Shown here: in pieces, positions 7,029-9,904 of the stretch
Layout of the letters: each line of letters opens with the position of its first letter
How positions within the stretch are numbered: position 1 is the stretch's first letter
Assembly: GCA_023436945.1 (NCBI GenBank)
Contig: JAEZHG010000309.1
Span: 1 to 9,904 of the forward strand
Source: Pseudomonadota bacterium
GTDB lineage: Bacteria > Pseudomonadota > Alphaproteobacteria > Caulobacterales > Caulobacteraceae
Reading direction: 5' to 3'
Length of the DNA stretch: 9,904 bases
Notes under the pieces: generated by a model
The model's database searches: none
Told to the model about the DNA's origin: nothing
What the model saw: only the letters and a program-made list of their open reading frames with translations
Program-made: the position numbers and the translations under genes

Positions 7029-8843
7029 ATGTGCGGCATCATCGGTGTGACCGGTAACGGTCCGGTTGTTCCCCGTCTGATCGACAGCTTGAAGCGTCTG
7101 GAATACCGCGGCTACGATTCCGCCGGCATCGCTGTGCAAGACGAGACCGGCATCCGCCGTCGTCGCGCCAAGGGCAAGATCCGCAACCTCGAAGCCGTTC
7201 TGACCGAAGACCCGATCAAGGGCACTGTCGGCATCGGCCACACCCGCTGGGCGACCCACGGTGCACCGACCCAGGCCAACGCCCACCCGCACAAGGCGGG
7301 CCGCGTTTGTCTGGTTCACAACGGCATCATTGAGAACTTTGCCGAGCTGAAGGCCGAGCTTGAGGCCGAGGGCCGTGTGTTCGAAAGCCAGACCGACACC
7401 GAGGTCGTGGCCCACCTGCTGGATCACAACATTGCCTCGGGCATGGAACCGCTCGACGCCTTCAAGGCTACACTTGACCGCCTGACGGGCGCCTATGCTC
7501 TGGCCGTGCTGATCGAGGGTGAAAATGAACTGATCCTCGGGGCGCGTCGTGGCAGCCCGCTGGTCGTCGGCTGGGGCGAGGGCGAAATGTACCTTGGCTC
7601 GGATGCACTGGCCGTCGGTCCGTTCACCCAGCACATCTCCTATCTGGAAGAGGGCGATTACGTCGCCATGACGCGCACCGACGCGCGCATCTTCACCGCA
7701 GCCGGAGAGCCTGCCGACCGCGCCATCGTCAAGGTGGCCGCTTCCAGCGCGCTGGTCGAGAAGGGCGAGTATCGCCACTTCATGGAGAAGGAAATCCACG
7801 AACAGCCGGACAGCGTGCAACACACCCTGTCGGAATATCTTGATCTGGTCACCGCCAAGGCTAAGCCTGCTGTCGTGGACTTTGCCGCCATCGAGCGCAT
7901 CCAGATCATCGCCTGCGGCACCGCCTTCTATGCGGGCCAGATCGGCAAATACGCCTTCGAGAAATATGCGGGTCTGCCGTGCGATGTCGAAATCGCCTCG
8001 GAGTTCCGTTACCGCGATCCGGCCCTGACCAAGGGCACGCTGGCCGTGGCCGTCAGCCAGTCGGGCGAGACTGCCGACACTCTCGCTGGCCTGACGTGGT
8101 GCAAGGGCCAAGGCCTGAAGACCGCCGCCGTCGTCAACGTCCACACCTCGTCCATGGCCCGCGAGGCCGAAATCCTGTGGCCGACCCATGCTGGTCCGGA
8201 AATCGGTGTGGCCTCGACCAAGGCCTTTACCGCGCAGGTCGCCGCCCTGCTGTCGTTGGCCATCGCTGCCGGTGTGGCCCGTGGCAAGATCGACGAGGCC
8301 AAGGAAGCCGAACTGGTCAAGGCGCTGTTCGAAGCCCCGCGCCTGATCTCGGAAGCCCTGCGTATGGACGCGCCGATCCGCAATCTGGTTCAGGATCTCG
8401 CCAAGGCTCGCGACGTGCTGTTCCTTGGTCGTGGCCCGATGTATCCGCTGGCTATGGAAGGTGCGCTGAAGTTGAAGGAAATCAGCTAGATCCACGCCGA
8501 GGGCTATGCAGCTGGCGAACTGAAGCACGGCCCCATCGCTCTGATCGACGAATATACCCCGACCATCGCACTGGCCCCTATGGACGACCTGTTTGAAAAA
8601 ACGGCGTCGAACCTTCAGGAAGTGGCGGCCCGTGGTGGTCCGGTCATCATGATCGCCCCTGAAAAGGCCCCGACCCCGCACGGCGCAGGCATCCGCCGCG
8701 TCGATGCACCGGACGCCCACCCGATCGCGACCCCGCTGGTCTATGCCGTTCCGATGCAGTTGGTGTCCTATTACACCGCTGTCCAGAAGGGCACCGACGT
8801 GGATCAGCCGCGTAACCTCGCCAAGTCTGTGACTGTGGAATAA
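7029..8843 (+). pseudogene. glmS: Glucosamine-6-phosphate synthase interrupted by an in-frame TAG
   Basis: GlmS makes glucosamine-6-P from fructose-6-P and glutamine, the first committed step to UDP-GlcNAc. The full frame is 604 codons, matching the family (about 600-610). ATG 7029 has GGAG 8 nt upstream and gives MCGIIG with the catalytic Cys2. The glutaminase domain (about 1-220) shows GHTRWATHG at 70-78 and HNGIIENF at 98-105. The first SIS domain has ACGTAFYAG at 295-303 and SQSGETADT at 343-351; the second has FLGRGPMYPLAMEGALKLKEIS to 486. Codon 487 is TAG where the family has Tyr. The same frame then continues IHAEGYAAGELKHGP to the conserved C-terminus LAKSVTVE and TAA at 8841-8843. 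Stopping at 487 would lose His500 and Lys599 (E. coli His504 and Lys603). No other damage is seen, so sequencing error, a recent nonsense mutation or suppression are all possible. Confidence 0.93.
8487..8489 (+). other. In-frame amber codon in glmS at a conserved Tyr
   Basis: The codons read GAA ATC AGC TAG ATC CAC GCC. Relatives have EISYIHAE, so a single-base change in the third position of TAC or TAT explains the stop. No frameshift or indel is present on either side. An ATG at 8580 could start the remainder, but it lies past the catalytic His and has no clear ribosome binding site. Confidence 0.95.
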
Positions 8844-8866
8844 ATCACGGCGTTACAGAACAGTCG

Positions 8867-8895
8867 TTGGACCGTATTAGAAAAATGCCTATGAC
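8867..8895 (+). promoter_or_regulatory. Possible galU promoter overlapping the glmS terminator
   Basis: TTGGAC (8867-8872), 17 nt, then TATGAC (8890-8895). A start near 8902 would give a leader of about 26 nt holding only the 3' arm of the terminator hairpin, so the new transcript could not form it. The boxes are imperfect; the geometry is suggestive. Confidence 0.3.
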
Positions 8896-8917
8896 ATCCC
8901 CGTCATAGGCATTTTTT
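8881..8917 (+). terminator. Strong intrinsic terminator after glmS
   Basis: Arms 8881-8895 and 8902-8916 are perfectly complementary over 15 bp, with a 6-base loop ATCCCC. Six T (8912-8917) follow the G+C part of the stem. The left arm begins with five A, so it could also act on the minus strand. It ends 10 bp before the galU start codon. Confidence 0.92.
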
Positions 8918-8927
8918 AGGTCCCGCA

Positions 8928-9806
8928 TTGTCCACGTCTCCTGCTCGCCTTCGTAAGGCTGTACTTCCTGTTGCTGGCCTTGGAACTCGTGTTCTTCCCG
9001 GCACCAAGACCACACCGAAGGAATTGCTGAACGTCGTCGACAGACCGATCCTGTCCTACATCGTCGAAGAGGCGCGCGAGGCGGGGATCGAGCATATCGT
9101 CTTCGTCACCGGTCGCGCCAAACAGGCCATCGAGGACTATTTCGACCATCAGGTCGAGCTGGAGGCCCAGCTTGAGGCCAAGGGCAAGCACGACATTCTG
9201 GCCACTATGAATGCTGAACTGGCCCGTGCGGGCGAGATGAGCTTCACCCGCCAGATGAAGCCCAAGGGTCTTGGCCACGCCATCTGGTGCGCGCGCGATA
9301 TCATCGGCCACGAGCCGTTCGCCGTCATCCTTCCCGACGTGATCGTGGACAGCCAGCCCGGTGCCCTGAAGCAACTGGCCGATGTCTATGCGCAGCACGG
9401 TGGCAATGTGATCGGCGTCGAGCAGGTGCCGGAATCCCAGACCCACAAATACGGCATTGTCGATCCGGCCAACCGCGATGGCCGCCGTATCACCATGAAG
9501 GGCATGGTCGAGAAACCTGCACAGGGCACTGCCCCGTCGAACCTGTCGATTTCGGGCCGCTACATCCTGCAGCCGGAAATCTTCGACCTCCTTGCAACGC
9601 AGGAAGCCGGTGCCGGTGGCGAGATCCAGCTAACCGACGCCATGGCCCGCCTGATGAACCAACAGGCGTTCACTGCGTATGAGTATGAGGGCGTTACCCA
9701 TGACTGTGGCGACAAGATCGGCTTGCTGAGAGCCAATGTCGCCCTGGCCTTGAAACGCCCCGATCTCGGCGAGGCGGCACGCGAGGCCATCTCCGCCCTT
9801 CTGTAA
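8928..9806 (+). CDS. galU: UTP-glucose-1-phosphate uridylyltransferase, TTG start
   Basis: This 292-residue enzyme makes UDP-glucose from UTP and glucose-1-P, the product expected from the upstream phosphohexomutase. The nucleotide-binding signature KAVLPVAGLGTRVLP is at 10-24, followed by TTPKELL at 28-34, where many relatives have ASPKEML. KGLGHAIWCARD at 113-124, ILPD at 134-137, VEKP at 194-197, GRYIL at 210-214, GGEIQLTDA at 230-238 and DCGDKIG at 259-265 are all in family order. Length is normal for bacterial GalU (about 290-300). TTG 8928 is the only start compatible with an intact N-terminus; the next in-frame ATG is about 90 codons later, and AGG lies 7 nt upstream. The start sits 10 bp after the glmS terminator. 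sqdB follows after 26 bp on the same strand, so the pair is probably one operon feeding UDP-glucose into sulfolipid synthesis. Confidence 0.94.
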   Translation: MSTSPARLRKAVLPVAGLGTRVLPGTKTTPKELLNVVDRPILSYIVEEAREAGIEHIVFVTGRAKQAIEDYFDHQVELEAQLEAKGKHDILATMNAELARAGEMSFTRQMKPKGLGHAIWCARDIIGHEPFAVILPDVIVDSQPGALKQLADVYAQHGGNVIGVEQVPESQTHKYGIVDPANRDGRRITMKGMVEKPAQGTAPSNLSISGRYILQPEIFDLLATQEAGAGGEIQLTDAMARLMNQQAFTAYEYEGVTHDCGDKIGLLRANVALALKRPDLGEAAREAISALL

Positions 9807-9832
9807 GCCTGTAAAGCCCGGAGTTTTCATTG

Positions 9833-9904
9833 ATGCGTGTGATTATTCTGGGTGGCGACGGCTTTTGTGGATGGCCGACAGCCCTGCACCTATCGGCGCA
9901 GGGC
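9833..9904 (+). CDS. sqdB: UDP-sulfoquinovose synthase, N-terminal fragment (3' end outside the window)
   Basis: Only 24 codons are in the window, but they read MRVIILGGDGFCGWPTALHL followed by SAQG. This closely matches the start of SQD1/SqdB proteins, which add sulfite to UDP-glucose to form UDP-sulfoquinovose, the head-group donor for the sulfolipid SQDG. The Rossmann motif GGDGFCG (residues 7-13), followed directly by WPTALHLS, is characteristic of SqdB rather than of general sugar epimerases. GGAG lies 9 nt upstream of the ATG. The gene sits 26 bp after galU, which makes its substrate. Sulfoquinovosyl lipids are known in Brevundimonas, which supports both this call and the taxonomic guess. 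A related short-chain epimerase cannot be fully excluded from so short a piece. Confidence 0.82.
   Translation, partial: MRVIILGGDGFCGWPTALHLSAQG

Noticed and set aside
8487..8489. Genome-wide reassignment of TAG as an explanation for the glmS stop
   Set aside because: The RibD-like gene ends naturally at TAG (1079-1081) and no other gene here has an internal TAG. The in-frame TAA seven codons after that stop leaves a small doubt, but one case does not support recoding.
6972..8720. A 582-codon open frame antisense to glmS, the longest in the window
   Set aside because: It is a shadow of the strong codon bias of glmS in high-G+C DNA. Its protein is low-complexity and resembles no family, while glmS on the other strand is unmistakable.
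8580..8843. A separate 87-codon gene starting at ATG 8580
   Set aside because: It is the C-terminal part of glmS in the same frame, without its own ribosome binding site, and begins after the catalytic His.

Overview
The window looks like a chromosomal core-metabolism region of an alphaproteobacterium, most likely a member of the Caulobacteraceae (Brevundimonas-like). The evidence is high G+C coding sequence with strong third-position bias, the character of the proteins, and a partial sqdB gene fitting the sulfoquinovosyl lipids known from Brevundimonas. The taxonomic call is inference. I see no mobile elements, tRNA or rRNA genes, CRISPR arrays or phage genes.

Left part (1-2443, all minus strand): gpmA (phosphoglycerate mutase) is followed closely by a short RibD-like deaminase with an abbreviated reductase domain, then by a pentapeptide-repeat protein that runs off the left edge. 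This is probably one transcription unit. A 198-bp divergent spacer separates it from the plus-strand pair pgm/manB (phosphohexomutase) and a YdhS-type FAD/NAD(P)-binding protein, 11 bp apart. That pair ends at a bidirectional intrinsic terminator shared with the converging glmM.

Right part (5499-9904): glmM (minus, TTG start) and glmS (plus) diverge from a 183-bp spacer rich in dyad symmetry. glmS is complete in every recognisable domain except for one in-frame TAG codon at 8487-8489, at a position that is Tyr in the family. Translation ending there would lose the catalytic C-terminus. After a perfect 15-bp-stem terminator come galU (TTG start) and the first 24 codons of sqdB (UDP-sulfoquinovose synthase).

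Taken together, most genes handle hexose phosphates and nucleotide sugars. GlmS and GlmM make glucosamine-6-P and glucosamine-1-P for the cell wall and LPS. Pgm/ManB supplies glucose-1-P or mannose-1-P. GalU makes UDP-glucose, which SqdB converts to UDP-sulfoquinovose for sulfolipid. I did not find a clearly new system. The points most worth checking are the amber codon in glmS, the structured glmM/glmS spacer, the galU start sitting against a terminator, and the reduced RibD.
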